Origin: Crossaster papposus
Lineage: Eukaryota; Echinodermata; Asteroidea; Velatida; Solasteridae
Reading direction: 5' to 3'
NCBI GenBank assembly: GCA_037893245.1
Contig: JBAIAA010000255.1
Coordinates: 614,192-678,191 of the forward strand
Length of the DNA stretch: 64,000 nt
The notes beneath the pieces were generated by a model that was not told the origin of the DNA, ran no database searches, and saw only the letters and a list, made by a program, of their open reading frames with translations. Positions 32,431 to 46,800 of the stretch are shown piece after piece (position 1 is the first letter of the stretch; each line of letters opens with the position of its first letter). A program made the translations under genes and the position numbers.

Positions 32431-35400
32431 TATTTGTAATGAAAATAAAATCACTTTCAAGGAAATAATTATCCTGAGCAGACCGAGGTTGTGGTCAACC
32501 AAACTCTCGGGTACTGACCAAGAAAGTGTCTACTTTGTCACTCCGAGTCGAGTACCTCATGTCATACCAAAAACTTGTTATAAGAGCGAGGTTTCGATCC
32601 TCGGACCTCTGGGTTATGGGCCCAGCACGCTTCAACTGCGCCACTATGCCTCATGTAATTTTAGAAAATGCAAACAAAATGAAAGCAGACATTCTAAAAA
32701 CATTCTACAATATTTATTAAATGTGAATAGCAGTGAAGCAAAAATACCTAGTTAGCAAAGCGAGGTTTTGGTCCTCGGACCTCTGGGCTATGGGCCCATC
32801 ACGCTCCCGCTGCACTACTCTGCGTAACTATTTTTAATGAAAATGAAATCCCTATCAAATACAAAATTATCCTGAGCAGACCGAGGTTGTGATCATCCGA
32901 ACTCTCGGTTACTGACCAAAAAAGGGTCTACTTTGTCACTCTGAGTCGAGTACTTCAAGTCATACCAAAAACTTATTAGCAGCAGAACGAGGTTTTGATC
33001 CTCGGCACTCTGGGTTATAGGCCCAGCAAGCTTCCACTGCGCCACCATGCCTCATGTAAATTTAGAAAAACAACAAACAAAATAAAAGCAGACATTCTAA
33101 AAACATTCTAAAATATTTATTAAATGTGAATAGCAGTGAAGCAAAAATACCTCTTTAGCAGAGCGAGGTTGCGGTCCTCGGGCCTCTGGGTTATGGGCCC
33201 ATCACGATCCCACTGCACCACTCTGCGTAACTAATTGTAATGAAAATGAAATCACTTTCAAGGAAATAATTATCCTGAGCAGACCGAGGTTGTGGTCAAC
33301 CAAACTCTCGGGTACTGACCAAGAAAGTGTCTACTTTGTCACTCCGAGTCGAGTACCTCATGTCATACCAAAAACTTGTTAGCAGAGCGAGGTTTCGATC
33401 CTCGGATCTCTGGGTTATGGGCCCAGCACGCTTCAACTGCGCCACTATGCCTCATGTAAATTTAGAAAATGCAAACAAAATGAAAGCAGAAATTCTAAAA
33501 ACATTCTACAATATTTATTAAATGTGAATAGCAGTGAAGCAAAAATACCTAGTTAGCAAAGCGAGGTTTTGGTCCTCGGACCTCTGGGCTATGGGCTATG
33601 GGCCCATCACGCTCCCGCTGCACTACTCTGCGTAACTATTTTTAATAAAAATGTAATCCCTATCAAATACAAAATTATCCTGAGCAGACCGAGGTTGTGA
33701 TCATCCGAACTCTCGGTTACTGACCAAGAAAGGGTCTACTTTGTCACTCTGAGTCGAGTACTTCAAGTCATACCAAAAACTTATTAGCAGCAGAACGAGG
33801 TTTTGATCCTCGGCACTCTGGGTTATAGGCCCAGCAAGCTTCCACTGCGCCACCATGCCTCATGTAAATTTAGAAAAACAACAAACAAAATAAAAGCAGA
33901 CATTCTAAAAACATTCTAAAATAATTATTAAATTTGAATAACAGTGAAGCAAAAATACCTCTTTAGCAGAGCGAGGTTTCGGTCCTTGGGCCTCTGGGTT
34001 ATGGGCCCATCACGATCCCACTGCACCACTCTGCGTAACTATTTGTAATGAAAATAAAATCACTTTCAAGGAAATAATTATCCTGAGCAGACCGAGGTTG
34101 TGGTCAACCAAACTCTCGGGTACTGACCAAGAAAGTGTCTACTTTGTCACTCCGAGTCGAGTACCTCATGTCATACCAAAAACTTGTTAGCAGAGCGAGG
34201 TTTCGATCCTCGGACCTCTGGGTTATGGGCCCAGCACGCTTCAACTGCGCCACTATGCCTCATGTAAATTTAGAAAATGCAAACAAAATGAAAGCAGACA
34301 TTCTAAAAACATTCTACAATATTTATTAAATGTGAATAGCAGTGAAGCAAAAATACCTAGTTAGCAAAGCGAGGTTTTGGTCCTCGGACCTCTGGGCTAT
34401 GGGCTATGGGCCCATCACGCTCCCGCTGCACTACTCTGCGTAACTATTTTTAATAAAAATGTAATCCCTATCAAATACAAAATTATCCTGAGCAGACCGA
34501 GGTTGTGATCATCCGAACTCTCGGTTACTGACCAAGAAAGGGTCTACTTTGTCACTCTGAGTCGAGTACTTCAAGTCATACCAAAAACTTATTAGCAGCA
34601 GAACGAGGTTTTGATCCTCGGCACTCTGGGTTATAGGCCCAGCAAGCTTCCACTGCGCCACCATGCCTCATGTAAATTTAGAAAAACAACAAACAAAATA
34701 AAAGCAGACATTCTAAAAACATTCTAAAATAATTATTAAATTTGAATAACAGTGAAGCAAAAATACCTCTTTAGCAGAGCGAGGTTTCGGTCCTTGGGCC
34801 TCTGGGTTATGGGCCCATCACGATCCCACTGCACCACTCTGCGTAACTATTTGTAATGAAAATAAAATCACTTTCAAGGAAATAATTATCCTGAGCAGAC
34901 CGAGGTTGTGGTCAACCAAACTCTCGGGTACTGACCAAGAAAGTGTCTACTTTGTCACTCCGAGTCGAGTACCTCATGTCATACCAAAAACTTGTTATAA
35001 GAGCGAGGTTTCGATCCTCGGACCTCTGGGTTATGGGCCCAGCACGCTTCAACTGCGCCACTATGCCTCATGTAAATTTAGAAAATGCAAACAAAATGAA
35101 AGCAGACATTCTAAAAACATTCTACAATATTTATTAAATGTGAATAGCAGTGAAGCAAAAATACCTAGTTAGCAAAGCGAGGTTTTGGTCCTCGGACCTC
35201 TGGGTTATGGGCCCATCACGATCCCACTGCACCACTCTGCGTAACTATTTGTAATGAAAATAAAATCACTTTCAAGGAAATAATTATCCTGAGCAGACCG
35301 AGGTTGTGGTCAACCAAACTCTCGGGTACTGACCAAGAAAGTGTCTACTTTGTCACTCCGAGTCGAGTACCTCATGTCATACCAAAAACTTGTTAGCAGA

Positions 35401-38161
35401 GCGAGGTTTCGATCCTCGGACCTCTGAGTTATGGGCCCAGCACGCTTCAACTGCGCCACTATGCCTCATGTAATTTTAGAAAATGCAAACAAAATGAAAG
35501 CAGACATTCTAAAAACATTCTACAATATTTATTAAATGTGAATAGCAGTGAAGCAAAAATACCTAGTTAGCAAAGCGAGGTTTTGGTCCTCGGACCTCTG
35601 GGCTATGGGCCCATCACGCTCCCGCTGCACTACTCTGCGTAACTATTTTTAATGAAAATGAAATCCCTATCAAATACAAAATTATCCTGAGCAGACCGAG
35701 GTTGTGATCATCCGAACTCTCGGTTACTGACCAAAAAAGGGTCTACTTTGTCACTCTGAGTCGAGTACTTCAAGTCATACCAAAAACTTATTAGCAGCAG
35801 AACGAGGTTTTGATCCTCGGCACTCTGGGTTATAGGCCCAGCAAGCTTCCACTGCGCCACCATGCCTCATGTAAATTTAGAAAAACAACAAACAAAATAA
35901 AAGCAGACATTCTAAAAACATTCTAAAATATTTATTAAATGTGAATAGCAGTGAAGCAAAAATACCTCTTTAGCAGAGCGAGGTTGCGGTCCTCGGGCCT
36001 CTGGGTTATGGGCCCATCACGATCCCACTGCACCACTCTGCGTAACTAATTGTAATGAAAATGAAATCACTTTCAAGGAAATAATTATCCTGAGCAGACC
36101 GAGGTTGTGGTCAACCAAACTCTCGGGTACTGACCAAGAAAGTGTCTACTTTGTCACTCCGAGTCGAGTACCTCATGTCATACCAAAAACTTGTTAGCAG
36201 AGCGAGGTTTCGATCCTCGGATCTCTGGGTTATGGGCCCAGCACGCTTCAACTGCGCCACTATGCCTCATGTAAATTTAGAAAATGCAAACAAAATGAAA
36301 GCAGAAATTCTAAAAACATTCTACAATATTTATTAAATGTGAATAGCAGTGAAGCAAAAATACCTAGTTAGCAAAGCGAGGTTTTGGTCCTCGGACCTCT
36401 GGGCTATGGGCTATGGGCCCATCACGCTCCCGCTGCACTACTCTGCGTAACTATTTTTAATAAAAATGTAATCCCTATCAAATACAAAATTATCCTGAGC
36501 AGACCGAGGTTGTGATCATCCGAACTCTCGGTTACTGACCAAGAAAGGGTCTACTTTGTCACTCTGAGTCGAGTACTTCAAGTCATACCAAAAACTTATT
36601 AGCAGCAGAACGAGGTTTTGATCCTCGGCACTCTGGGTTATAGGCCCAGCAAGCTTCCACTGCGCCACCATGCCTCATGTAAATTTAGAAAAACAACAAA
36701 CAAAATAAAAGCAGACATTCTAAAAACATTCTAAAATAATTATTAAATTTGAATAACAGTGAAGCAAAAATACCTCTTTAGCAGAGCGAGGTTTCGGTCC
36801 TTGGGCCTCTGGGTTATGGGCCCATCACGATCCCACTGCACCACTCTGCGTAACTATTTGTAATGAAAATAAAATCACTTTCAAGGAAATAATTATCCTG
36901 AGCAGACCGAGGTTGTGGTCAACCAAACTCTCGGGTACTGACCAAGAAAGTGTCTACTTTGTCACTCCGAGTCGAGTACCTCATGTCATACCAAAAACTT
37001 GTTATAAGAGCGAGGTTTCGATCCTCGGACCTCTGGGTTATGGGCCCAGCACGCTTCAACTGCGCCACTATGCCTCATGTAATTTTAGAAAATGCAAACA
37101 AAATGAAAGCAGACATTCTAAAAACATTCTACAATATTTATTAAATGTGAATAGCAGTGAAGCAAAAATACCTCTTTAGCAGAGCGAGGTTTCGGTCCTC
37201 GGGCCTCTGGGTTATGGGCCCATCACGATCCCACTGCACCACTCTGCGTAACTATTTGTAATGAAAATGAAATCACTTTCAAGGAAATAATTATCCTGAG
37301 CAGACCGAGGTTGTGGTCAACCAAACTCTCGGGTACTGACCAAGAAAGTGTCTACTTTGTCACTCCGAGTCGAGTACCTCATGTCATACCAAAAACTTGT
37401 TATAAGAGCGAGGTTTCGATCCTCGGACCTCTGGGTTATGGGCCCAGCACGCTTCAACTGCGCCACTATGCCTCATGTAAATTTAGAAAATGCAAACAAA
37501 ATGAAAGCAGACATTCTAAAAACATTCTACAATATTTATTAAATGTGAATAGCAGTGAAGCAAAAATACCTAGTTAGCAAAGCGAGGTTTTGGTCCTCGG
37601 ACCTCTGGGCTATGGGCTATGGGCCCATCACGCTCCCGCTGCACTACTCTGCGTAACTATTTTTAATAAAAATGTAATCCCTATCAAATACAAAATTATC
37701 CTGAGCAGACCGAGGTTGTGATCATCCGAACTCTCGGTTACTGACCAAGAAAGGGTCTACTTTGTCACTCTGAGTCGAGTACTTCAAGTCATACCAAAAA
37801 CTTATTAGCAGCAGAACGAGGTTTTGATCCTCGGCACTCTGGGTTATAGGCCCAGCAAGCTTCCACTGCGCCACCATGCCTCATGTAAATTTAGAAAAAC
37901 AACAAACAAAATAAAAGCAGACATTCTAAAAACATTCTAAAATAATTATTAAATTTGAATAACAGTGAAGCAAAAATACCTCTTTAGCAGAGCGAGGTTT
38001 CGGTCCTTGGGCCTCTGGGTTATGGGCCCATCACGATCCCACTGCACCACTCTGCGTAATGAAAACTATTTGTAATGAAAATAAAATCACTTTCAAGGAA
38101 ATAATTATCCTGAGCAGACCGAGGTTGTGGTCAACCAAACTCTCGGGTACTGACCAAGAAA

Positions 38162-41100
38162 GTGTCTACTTTGTCACTCCGAGTCGAGTACCTCATGTCA
38201 TACCAAAAACTTGTTATAAGAGCGAGGTTTCGATCCTCGGACCTCTGGGTTATGGGCCCAGCACGCTTCAACTGCGCCACTATGCCTCATGTAATTTTAG
38301 AAAATGCAAACAAAATGAAAGCAGACATTCTAAAAACATTCTACAATATTTATTAAATGTGAATAGCAGTGAAGCAAAAATACCTAGTTAGCAAAGCGAG
38401 GTTTTGGTCCTCGGACCTCTGGGCTATGGGCCCATCACGCTCCCGCTGCACTACTCTGCGTAACTATTTTTAATGAAAATGAAATCCCTATCAAATACAA
38501 AATTATCCTGAGCAGACCGAGGTTGTGATCATCCGAACTCTCGGTTACTGACCAAAAAAGGGTCTACTTTGTCACTCCGAGTCGAGTACCTCATGTCATA
38601 CCAAAAACTTGTTAGCAGAGCGAGGTTTCGATCCTCGGACCTCTGGGTTATGGGCCCAGCACGCTTCAACTGCGCCACTATGCCTCATGTAAATTTAGAA
38701 AATGCAAACAAAATGAAAGCAGACATTCTAAAAACATTCTACAATATTTATTAAATGTGAATAGCAGTGAAGCAAAAATACCTAGTTAGCAAAGCGAGGT
38801 TTTGGTCCTCGGACCTCTGGGCTATGGGCTATGGGCCCATCACGCTCCCGCTGCACTACTCTGCGTAACTATTTTTAATAAAAATGTAATCCCTATCAAA
38901 TACAAAATTATCCTGAGCAGACCGAGGTTGTGATCATCCGAACTCTCGGTTACTGACCAAGAAAGGGTCTACTTTGTCACTCTGAGTCGAGTACTTCAAG
39001 TCATACCAAAAACTTATTAGCAGCAGAACGAGGTTTTGATCCTCGGCACTCTGGGTTATAGGCCCAGCAAGCTTCCACTGCGCCACCATGCCTCATGTAA
39101 ATTTAGAAAAACAACAAACAAAATAAAAGCAGACATTCTAAAAACATTCTAAAATAATTATTAAATTTGAATAACAGTGAAGCAAAAATACCTTTTTAGC
39201 AGAGCGAGGTTTCGGTCCTTGGGCCTCTGGGTTATGGGCCCATCACGATCCCACTGCACCACTCTGCGTAACTATTTGTAATGAAAATAAAATCACTTTC
39301 AAGGAAATAATTATCCTGAGCAGACCGAGGTTGTGGTCAACCAAACTCTCGGGTACTGACCAAGAAAGTGTCTACTTTGTCACTCCGAGTCGAGTACCTC
39401 ATGTCATACCAAAAACTTGTTAGCAGAGCGAGGTTTCGATCCTCGGACCTCTGGGTTATGGGCCCAGCACGCTTCAACTGCGCCACTATGCCTCATGTAA
39501 ATTTAGAAAATGCAAACAAAATGAAAGCAGACATTCTAAAAACATTCTACAATATTTATTAAATGTGAATAGCAGTGAAGCAAAAATACCTAGTTAGCAA
39601 AGCGAGGTTTTGGTCCTCGGACCTCTGGGCTATGGGCTATGGGCCCATCACGCTCCCGCTGCACTACTCTGCGTAACTATTTTTAATAAAAATGTAATCC
39701 CTATCAAATACAAAATTATCCTGAGCAGACCGAGGTTGTGATCATCCGAACTCTCGGTTACTGACCAAGAAAGGGTCTACTTTGTCACTCTGAGTCGAGT
39801 ACTTCAAGTCATACCAAAAACTTATTAGCAGCAGAACGAGGTTTTGATCCTCGGCACTCTGGGTTATAGGCCCAGCAAGCTTCCACTGCGCCACCATGCC
39901 TCATGTAAATTTAGAAAAACAACAAACAAAATAAAAGCAGACATTCTAAAAACATTCTAAAATAATTATTAAATTTGAATAACAGTGAAGCAAAAATACC
40001 TCTTTAGCAGAGCGAGGTTTCGGTCCTTGGGCCTCTGGGTTATGGGCCCATCACGATCCCACTGCACCACTCTGCGTAACTATTTGTAATGAAAATAAAA
40101 TCACTTTCAAGGAAATAATTATCCTGAGCAGACCGAGGTTGTGGTCAACCAAACTCTCGGGTACTGACCAAGAAAGTGTCTACTTTGTCACTCCGAGTCG
40201 AGTACCTCATGTCATACCAAAAACTTGTTATAAGAGCGAGGTTTCGATCCTCGGACCTCTGGGTTATGGGCCCAGCACGCTTCAACTGCGCCACTATGCC
40301 TCATGTAATTTTAGAAAATGCAAACAAAATGAAAGCAGACATTCTAAAAACATTCTACAATATTTATTAAATGTGAATAGCAGTGAAGCAAAAATACCTA
40401 GTTAGCAAAGCGAGGTTTTGGTCCTCGGACCTCTGGGCTATGGGCCCATCACGCTCCCGCTGCACTACTCTGCGTAACTATTTTTAATGAAAATGAAATC
40501 CCTATCAAATACAAAATTATCCTGAGCAGACCGAGGTTGTGATCATCCGAACTCTCGGTTACTGACCAAAAAAGGGTCTACTTTGTCACTCCGAGTCGAG
40601 TACCTCATGTCATACCAAAAACTTGTTAGCAGAGCGAGGTTTCGATCCTCGGACCTCTGGGTTATGGGCCCAGCACGCTTCAACTGCGCCACTATGCCTC
40701 ATGTAAATTTAGAAAATGCAAACAAAATGAAAGCAGACATTCTAAAAACATTCTACAATATTTATTAAATGTGAATAGCAGTGAAGCAAAAATACCTAGT
40801 TAGCAAAGCGAGGTTTTGGTCCTCGGACCTCTGGGCTATGGGCTATGGGCCCATCACGCTCCCGCTGCACTACTCTGCGTAACTATTTTTAATAAAAATG
40901 TAATCCCTATCAAATACAAAATTATCCTGAGCAGACCGAGGTTGTGATCATCCGAACTCTCGGTTACTGACCAAGAAAGGGTCTACTTTGTCACTCTGAG
41001 TCGAGTACTTCAAGTCATACCAAAAACTTATTAGCAGCAGAACGAGGTTTTGATCCTCGGCACTCTGGGTTATAGGCCCAGCAAGCTTCCACTGCGCCAC

Positions 41101-42189
41101 CATGCCTCATGTAAATTTAGAAAAACAACAAACAAAATAAAAGCAGACATTCTAAAAACATTCTAAAATAATTATTAAATTTGAATAACAGTGAAGCAAA
41201 AATACCTTTTTAGCAGAGCGAGGTTTCGGTCCTTGGGCCTCTGGGTTATGGGCCCATCACGATCCCACTGCACCACTCTGCGTAACTATTTGTAATGAAA
41301 ATAAAATCACTTTCAAGGAAATAATTATCCTGAGCAGACCGAGGTTGTGGTCAACCAAACTCTCGGGTACTGACCAAGAAAGTGTCTACTTTGTCACTCC
41401 GAGTCGAGTACCTCATGTCATACCAAAAACTTGTTAGCAGAGCGAGGTTTCGATCCTCGGAACTCTGGGTTATGGGCCCAGCACGCTTCAACTGCGCCAC
41501 TATGCCTCATGTAAATTTAGAAAATGCAAACAAAATGAAAGCAGACATTCTAAAAACATTCTACAATATTTATTAAATGTGAATAGCAGTGAAGCAAAAA
41601 TACCTAGTTAGCAAAGCGAGGTTTTGGTCCTCGGACCTCTGGGCTATGGGCTATGGGCCCATCACGCTCCCGCTGCACTACTCTGCGTAACTATTTTTAA
41701 TAAAAATGTAATCCCTATCAAATACAAAATTATCCTGAGCAGACCGAGGTTGTGATCATCCGAACTCTCGGTTACTGACCAAGAAAGGGTCTACTTTGTC
41801 ACTCTGAGTCGAGTACTTCAAGTCATACCAAAAACTTATTAGCAGCAGAACGAGGTTTTGATCCTCGGCACTCTGGGTTATAGGCCCAGCAAGCTTCCAC
41901 TGCGCCACCATGCCTCATGTAAATTTAGAAAAACAACAAACAAAATAAAAGCAGACATTCTAAAAACATTCTAAAATAATTATTAAATTTGAATAACAGT
42001 GAAGCAAAAATACCTCTTTAGCAGAGCGAGGTTTCGGTCCTTGGGCCTCTGGGTTATGGGCCCATCACGATCCCACTGCACCACTCTGCGTAACTATTTG
42101 TAATGAAAATAAAATCACTTTCAAGGAAATAATTATCCTGAGCAGACCGAGGTTGTGGTCAACCAAACTCTCGGGTACTGACCAAGAAA
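38162..42189 (-). repeat. 2014-bp higher-order repeat, two copies
   Basis: Copies are 38162-40175 and 40176-42189, each a 398-bp half-unit plus two 808-bp units. The half-unit is of a third class: block B (ACCAAAAAAGGGTCTACTTTG) runs directly into block A (CACTCCGAG). A shared marker is ATACCTTTTTAGCAG near 39187 and 41201. The first copy has lost the 6-bp insertion relationship in its second half; the second has a private CGGAACTCTGG near 41459. Confidence 0.87.
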
Positions 42190-43800
42190 GTGTCTACTTT
42201 GTCACTCCGAGTCGAGTACCTCATGTCATACCAAAAACTTGTTATAAGAGCGAGGTTTCGATCCTCGGACCTCTGGGTTATGGGCCCAGCACGCTTCAAC
42301 TGCGCCACTATGCCTCATGTAATTTTAGAAAATGCAAACAAAATGAAAGCAGACATTCTAAAAACATTCTACAATATTTATTAAATGTGAATAGCAGTGA
42401 AGCAAAAATACCTAGTTAGCAAAGCGAGGTTTTGGTCCTCGGACCTCTGGGCTATGGGCTATGGGCCCATCACGCTCCCGCTGCACTACTCTGCGTAACT
42501 ATTTTTAATAAAAATGTAATCCCTATCAAATACAAAATTATCCTGAGCAGACCGAGGTTGTGATCATCCGAACTCTCGGTTACTGACCAAGAAAGGGTCT
42601 ACTTTGTCACTCTGAGTCGAGTACTTCAAGTCATACCAAAAACTTATTAGCAGCAGAACGAGGTTTTGATCCTCGGCACTCTGGGTTATAGGCCCAGCAA
42701 GCTTCCACTGCGCCACCATGCCTCATGTAAATTTAGAAAAACAACAAACAAAATAAAAGCAGACATTCTAAAAACATTCTAAAATAATTATTAAATTTGA
42801 ATAACAGGGAAGCAAAAATACCTCTTTAGCAGAGCGAGGTTTCGGTCCTTGGGCCTCTGGGTTATGGGCCCATCACGATCCCACTGCACCACTCTGCGTA
42901 ACTATTTGTAATGAAAATAAAATCACTTTCAAGGAAATAATTATCCTGAGCAGACCGAGGTTGTGGTCAACCAAACTCTCGGGTACTGACCAAGAAAGTG
43001 TCTACTTTGTCACTCCGAGTCGAGTACCTCATGTCATACCAAAAACTTGTTAGCAGAGCGAGGTTTCGATCCTCGGACCTCTGAGTTATGGGCCCAGCAC
43101 GCTTCAACTGCGCCACTATGCCTCATGTAATTTTAGAAAATGCAAACAAAATGAAAGCAGACATTCTAAAAACATTCTACAATATTTATTAAATGTGAAT
43201 AGCAGTGAAGCAAAAATACCTAGTTAGCAAAGCGAGGATTTGGTCCTCGGACCTCTGGGCTATGGGCCCATCACGCTCCCGCTGCACTACTCTGCGTAAC
43301 TATTTTTAATGAAAATGAAATCCCTATCAAATACAACATTATCCTGAGCAGACCGAGGTTGTGATCATCCGAACTCTCGGTTACTGACCAAGAAAGGGTC
43401 TACTTTGTCACTCTGAGTCGAGTACTTCAAGTCATACCAAAAACTTATTAGCAGCAGAACGAGGTTTTGATCCTCGGCACTCTGGGTTATAGGCCCAGCA
43501 AGCTTCCACTGCGCCACCATGCCTCATGTAAATTTAGAAAAACAACAAACAAAATAAAAGCAGACATTCTAAAAACATTCTAAAATATATTTATTAAATG
43601 TGAATAGCAGTGAAGCAAAAATACCTCTTTAGCAGAGCGAGGTTTCGGTCCTCGGGCCTCTGGGTTATGGGCCCATCACGATCCCACTGCACCACTCTGC
43701 GTAACTATTTGTAATGAAAATGAAATCACTTTCAAGGAAATAATTATCCTGAGCAGACCGAGGTTGTGGTCAACCAAACTCTCGGGTACTGACCAAGAAA
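42190..43800 (-). repeat. Transitional units (808 and 803 bp)
   Basis: The 42190 unit is the last with A2-type t1. The 42998 unit carries CTCTGAGTTATG and TGTAATTTTAG in t1, a private GAGGATTTGG in t2 near 43237, and a 2-bp AT insertion near 43586 (AAAATATATTTATT), which explains 803 bp. From here rightward block B mostly reads ACAACATTATCC. Confidence 0.8.
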
Positions 43801-46800
43801 GTGTCTACTTTGTCACTCCGAGTCGAGTACCTCATGTCATACCAAAAACTTGTTAGCAGAGCGAGGTTTCGATCCTCGGACCTCTGGGTTATGGGCCCAG
43901 CACGCTTCAACTGCGCCACTATGCCTCATGTAAATTTAGAAAATGCAAACAAAATGAAAGCAGACATTCTAAAAACATTCTACAATATTTATTAAATGTG
44001 AATAGCAGTGAAGCAAAAATACCTAGTTAGCAAAGCGAGGTTTTGGTCCTCGGACCTCTGGGCTATGGGCTATGGGCCCATCACGCTCCCGCTGCACTAC
44101 TCTGCGTAACTATTTTTAATAAAAATGTAATCCCTATCAAATACAAAATTATCCTGAGCAGACCGAGGTTGTGATCATCCGAACTCTCGGTTACTGACCA
44201 AGAAAGGGTATACTTTGTCACTCTGAGTCGAGTACTTCAAGTCATACCAAAAACTTATTAGCAGCAGAACAAGGTTTTGATCCTCGGCACTCTGGGTTAT
44301 AGGCCCAGCAAGCTTCCACTGCGCCACCATGCCTCATGTAAATTTAGAAAAACAACAAACAAAATAAAAGCAGACATTTTAAAAACATTCTAAAATAATT
44401 ATTAAATTTGAATAACAGTGAAGCAAAAATACCTCTTTAGCAGAGCGAGGTTTCGGTCCTTGGGTCTCTGGGTTATGGGCCCATCACGATCCCACTGCAC
44501 CACTCTGCGTAACTATTTGTAATGAAAATAAAATCACTTTCAAGGAAATAATTATCCTGAGCAGACCGAGGTTGTGGTCAACCAAACTCTCGGGTACTGA
44601 CCAAGAAAGTGTCTACTTTGTCACTCCGAGTCGAGTACCTCATGTCATACCAAAAACTTGTTAGCAGAGCGAGGTTTCGATCCTCGGACCTCTGGGTTAT
44701 GGGCCCAGCACGCTTCAACTGCGCCACTATGCCTCATGTAAATTTAGAAAATGCAAACAAAATGAAAGCAGACATTCTAAAAACATTCTGCAATATTTAT
44801 TAAATGTGAATAGCAGTGAAGCAAAAATACCTAGTTAGCAAAGCGAGGTTTTGGTCCTCGGACCTCTGGGCTATGGGCCCATCACGCTCCCGCTGCACTA
44901 CTCTGCGTAACTATTTTTAATGAAAATGGAATCCCTATCAAATACAACATTATCCTGAGCAGACCGAGGTTGTGATCATCCGAACTCTCGGTTACTGACC
45001 AAGAAAGGGTCTACTTTGTCACTCTGAGTCGAGTACTTCAAGTCATACCAAAAACTTATTAGCAGCAGAACGAGGTTTTGATCCTCGGCACTCTGGGTTA
45101 TAGGCCCAGCAAGCTTCCACTGCGCCACCATGCCTCATGTAAATTTAGAAAAACAACAAACAAAATAAAAGCAGACATTTTAAAAACATTCTAAAATATT
45201 TATTAAATGTGAATAGCAGTGAAGCAAAAATACCTCTTTAGCAGAGCGAGGTTTCGGTCCTCGGGCCTCTGGGTTATGGGACCATCACGATCCCACTGCA
45301 CCACTCTGCGTAACTATTTGTAATGAAAATGAAATCACTTTCAAGGAAATAATTATCCTGAGCAGACCGAGGTTGTGGTCAACTAAACTCTCGGGTACTG
45401 ACCAAGAAAGTGTCTACTTTGTCACTCCGAGTCGAGTACCTCATGTCATACCAAAAACTTGTTAGCAGAGCGAGGTTTCGATCCTCGGACCTCTGGGTTA
45501 TGGGCCCAGCACGCTTCAACTGCGCCACTATGCCTCATGTAAATTTAGAAAATGCAAACAAAATGAAAGCAGACATTCTAAAAACATTCTACAATATTTA
45601 TTAAATGTGAATAGCAGTGAAGCAAAAATACCTAGTTAGCAAAGCGAGGTTTTGGTCCTCGGACCTCTGGGCTATGGGCCCATCACGCTCCCGCTGCACT
45701 ACTCTGCGTAACTATTTTTAATGAAAATGAAATCCCTATCAAATACAAAATTATCCTGAGCAGACCGAGGTTGTGATCATCCGAACTCTCGGTTACTGAC
45801 CAAGAAAGGGTCTACTTTGTCACTCTGAGTCGAGTACTTCAAGTCATACCAAAAACTTATGAGCAGCAGAACGAGGTTTTGATCCTCGGCACTCTGGGTT
45901 ATAGGCCCAGCAAGCTTCCACTGCGCCACCATGCCTCATGTAAATTTAGAAAAACAACAAACAAAATAAAAGCAGACATTTTAAAAACATTCTAAAATAT
46001 TTATTAAATGTGAATAGCAGTGAAGCAAAAATACCTCTTTAGCAGAGCGAGGTTTCGGTCCTCAGGCCTCTGGGTTATGGGCCCATCACGATCCCACTGC
46101 ACCACTCTGCGTAACTATTTGTAATGAAAATGAAATCACTTTCAAGGAAATAATTATCCTGAGCAGACCGAGGTTGTGGACAACCAAACTCTCGGGTACT
46201 GACCAAGAAAGTGTCTACTTTGTCACTCCGAGTCGAGTACCTCATGTCATACCAAAAACTTGTTAGCAGAGCGAGGTTTCGATCCTCGGACCTCTGGGTT
46301 ATGGGCCCAGCACGCTTCAACTGCGCCACTATGCCTCATGTAAATTTAGAAAATGCAAACAAAATAAAAGCAGACATTTTAAAAACATTCTAAAATATTT
46401 ATTAAATGTGAATAGCAGTGAAGCAAAAATACCTCTTTAGCAGAGCGAGGTTTCGGTCCTCGGGCCTCTGGGTTATGGGCCCATCACGATCCCACTGCAC
46501 CACTCTGCGTAACTATTTGTAATGAAAATGAAATCACTTTCAAGGAAATAATTATCCTGAGCAGACCGAGGTTGTGGTCAACCAAACTCTCGGGTACTGA
46601 CCAAGAAAGTGTCTACTTTGTCACTCCGAGTCGAGTACCTCATGTCATACCAAAAACTTGTTAGCAGAGCGAGGTTTCGATCCTCGGACCTCTGGGTTAT
46701 GGGCCCAGCACGCTTCAACTGCGCCACTATGCCTCATGTAAATTTAGAAAATGCAAACAAAATGAAAGCAGACATTCTAAAAACATTCTACAATATTTAT

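Larger units (their letters stand above)
29705..38559 (-). repeat. 5636-bp super-repeat, about 1.6 copies
   Basis: 29705-35340 is matched by 35341-38559 at a constant 5636-bp offset. The length is 2821 + 2815 bp, so it is a dimer of the ~2.8-kb repeat. Shared rare markers are the A-tail/D half-unit (31314 and 36950), a 6-bp insertion near 32424 and 38060, and ACTAATTGTAATG near 33231 and 36046, a marker also repeated within each copy. The second copy ends where a deletion joins block B to block A at about 38560. Confidence 0.88.

Noticed and set aside
46075-46329. Minus-strand reading frames of 80-84 codons (46075, 48894, 50923) and 66 codons (49385, 53427, 57070, 59912)
   Set aside because: They translate tRNA-like segments and spacer, or the fused dimer. 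Copies exist only where a block was duplicated with the same substitution.
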